Shown: piece by piece, positions 36,013 through 36,756 of the stretch
How the letters are laid out: each line of letters opens with the position of its first letter
Numbering within the stretch: position 1 is the stretch's first letter
Origin: Acetobacter cerevisiae
GTDB taxonomy: Bacteria; Pseudomonadota; Alphaproteobacteria; Acetobacterales; Acetobacteraceae
NCBI RefSeq assembly: GCF_001580535.1
Contig: NZ_LHZA01000130.1
Span: 1 to 36,756, forward strand
Length of the DNA stretch: 36,756 nucleotides
Direction: 5' to 3'
Notes under the pieces: model-generated
Told to the model about the DNA's origin: nothing
The model's database searches: none
The model's input: the letters and a program-made list of their open reading frames with translations, nothing else
Made by a program: the position numbers and the translations under genes

Positions 36013-36025
36013 CTTTCGAACGATT

Positions 36026-36556
36026 TCAGGATGTAAAAAACTGGCTCAGGCCAATGGTGCGTAACGCGCGCCGGTAGGCAATGGAGCTACGGTCCGCCAT
36101 GACGTGGACCTCCAGAGACGTATCCAGTGGCAGGTTTTCAGGTTTCTGGGCTTCGACCAGAGCGCGGTCTTCTTCAAACACTTTACGATTAAAATCGTAA
36201 ACATCCTGCACAGGGAGTGTCGTATCAAAATTACGGCAGATGGGGGCGAACATCCGGGTTTTTCGGGCAGACACAGGCGAGGCAGCGTTCATGATCACCA
36301 GCCGTTTATCCTCAGGAAAATGAATTTCCAGCGTTGCCGTAAAGGGCACATGCACCCGGAAATGGCGGAGCCATTCGAACCCGCTGCCCTTATGGTCCTT
36401 ATGCCCAACCGGATAGTTGCTTACATCGCTGCGATACTCGGCCTCAAAGCCATAGGGCGTAATTTTGGGCATGTATGAGGGCACAACCGCGTTGTCCGGG
36501 TCTGCAAATGTTTCTGTATGCACAAAGGCAAAATGGGCGACGTCGACGCGGATTTC
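36026..36556 (-). pseudogene. Rieske non-heme iron oxygenase, 3' part only, cut by an IS
   Basis: This is the C-terminal catalytic part of a ring-hydroxylating or O-demethylating Rieske oxygenase (VanA-like). The frame is open from the IS boundary down to the stop at 36026. Translated from the boundary it begins with a few residues and then DVAHFAFVH, which matches the D-x2-H-x4-H mononuclear-iron motif of this family. Later landmarks are ASPVSARKTRMFAPICRNFD, FEEDRALVEAQKPENLPLD, and SIAYRRALRTIGL near the end. The N-terminal Rieske [2Fe-2S] domain is missing. The frame meets a stop at 36557-36559 in what looks like IS sequence. A GTG at 36523 could in principle restart translation, but the product would lack the iron ligands. 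Confidence 0.8.
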
Positions 36557-36572
36557 TCACAGAAGGGTTGTA

Positions 36573-36644
36573 CATCGGGTTAGATTATGAAAAAGTCTGT
36601 TTTGTAGAAAAGAAATTTCCATAATCATCAAGAAAACCCGATGC
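36573..36644 (+). promoter_or_regulatory. Inverted repeat that would sequester the transposase start codon
   Basis: CATCGGGTT (36573-36581) is perfectly complementary to AACCCGATG (36636-36644), whose last three bases are the transposase ATG. A transcript entering from outside the element would carry both arms and could hide the start codon. A transcript starting between the arms would not. The stem is 9 bp with a 54-base loop. Confidence 0.45.
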
Positions 36645-36756
36645 AGACAGAGTGTAGCGCAGGCGCGTATGAGTTTCCAGCCTCCTGTGGACGGCGTGTT
36701 GTGGCCCGTTTTGACGGGGGTCGCATGAGTTCGGATGGGGGCGTCATTCTGGTGAA
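36642..36756 (+). CDS. IS1380-family transposase, N-terminal fragment
   Basis: Only the first 38 codons are in the window. They read MQTECSAGAYEFPASCGRR and continue with VVARFDGGRMSSDGGVILV, which is the characteristic start of IS1380-family DDE transposases (the FDGG and SSDGG stretch is strongly conserved in the family). The reading frame runs off the right edge. There is no strong ribosome binding site, and the start codon is part of an inverted repeat with 36573-36581. Confidence 0.85.

Larger units (their letters stand above)
36557..36756 (+). mobile_element. Left end of an IS1380-type insertion sequence
   Basis: The coding frame of the Rieske gene breaks at about 36556, and the first bases of a transposase gene follow at 36642. 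The exact outer end, its terminal inverted repeat and the target duplication cannot be fixed, because the element continues beyond the window and I cannot recall the IS1380 end sequence with certainty. About 85 non-coding bases separate the boundary from the transposase start. Confidence 0.7.

Overview
The window looks like chromosomal DNA of an acetic acid bacterium (Acetobacteraceae: Acetobacter, Komagataeibacter or a relative). The reasons are the dense set of periplasmic redox enzymes (Tat-exported dehydrogenases and c-type cytochromes), a molybdenum-hydroxylase/triheme-cytochrome trio of the kind known as membrane-bound aldehyde dehydrogenase in these organisms, and a right edge that enters an IS1380-type transposase, a family first described in Acetobacter. 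This assignment rests on recognition of proteins, not on a search.

Layout. 1-406: no recognised gene. 407-1847 (-): an orphan FecI/FecR sigma and anti-sigma pair in DNA visibly richer in A+T than the rest. 2033-3436 (-): a MocR-type GntR/aminotransferase regulator, divergent from an omega-aminotransferase (3565-4914, +) and a tautomerase (4958-5350, +), with an inverted repeat between them. 5622-9497 (+): a [2Fe-2S] subunit, a molybdopterin subunit and a triheme cytochrome c. 9487-10029 (-): a PuuR-like XRE/cupin regulator with a 20-bp palindrome upstream. 10463-20225 (+): a nine-gene run with short gaps or overlaps, made of a TonB receptor, a Tat-exported spermidine-dehydrogenase-like flavoprotein, an APC permease, the amine dehydrogenase set B-E-D-A, and two monoheme cytochromes c. 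20222-20881 (-): a second MauD-like protein. 20911-23612 (+): an aldehyde dehydrogenase and a PuuB-like amine oxidase. 23756-24163 (+): a small lytic transglycosylase. 24204-30250: a LysR regulator divergent from a tripartite efflux operon (DHA2 MFS, EmrA/HlyD adaptor, NodT lipoprotein) that ends in a pirin lacking its metal ligands. 30293-32427 (-): ltrA and a LysR gene broken by an in-frame amber codon. 32547-34037 (+): an intact pirin and an NADPH-dependent FMN reductase. 34090-35739 (-): a secreted phospholipase C/acid phosphatase-type phosphoesterase. 36026-36556 (-): the 3' part of a Rieske oxygenase gene cut off by the insertion sequence that runs out of the window.

How the genes may work together. 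The stretch 5622-23612 reads as one module for taking up and oxidising amines. A TonB receptor could bring a substrate across the outer membrane. The TTQ amine dehydrogenase and the spermidine-dehydrogenase-like flavoprotein would oxidise amines to aldehydes in the periplasm and pass electrons to cytochromes c. The molybdenum enzyme could oxidise the aldehydes there. The permease, the PuuB-like oxidase and the cytoplasmic aldehyde dehydrogenase would handle imported substrate. A PuuR-like regulator in the middle fits amine control. The TTQ set carries no MauF or MauG homologue in this window and so resembles the aromatic-amine-dehydrogenase (aau) type of cluster more than the classical mau operon. 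The actual substrates cannot be read from the sequence.
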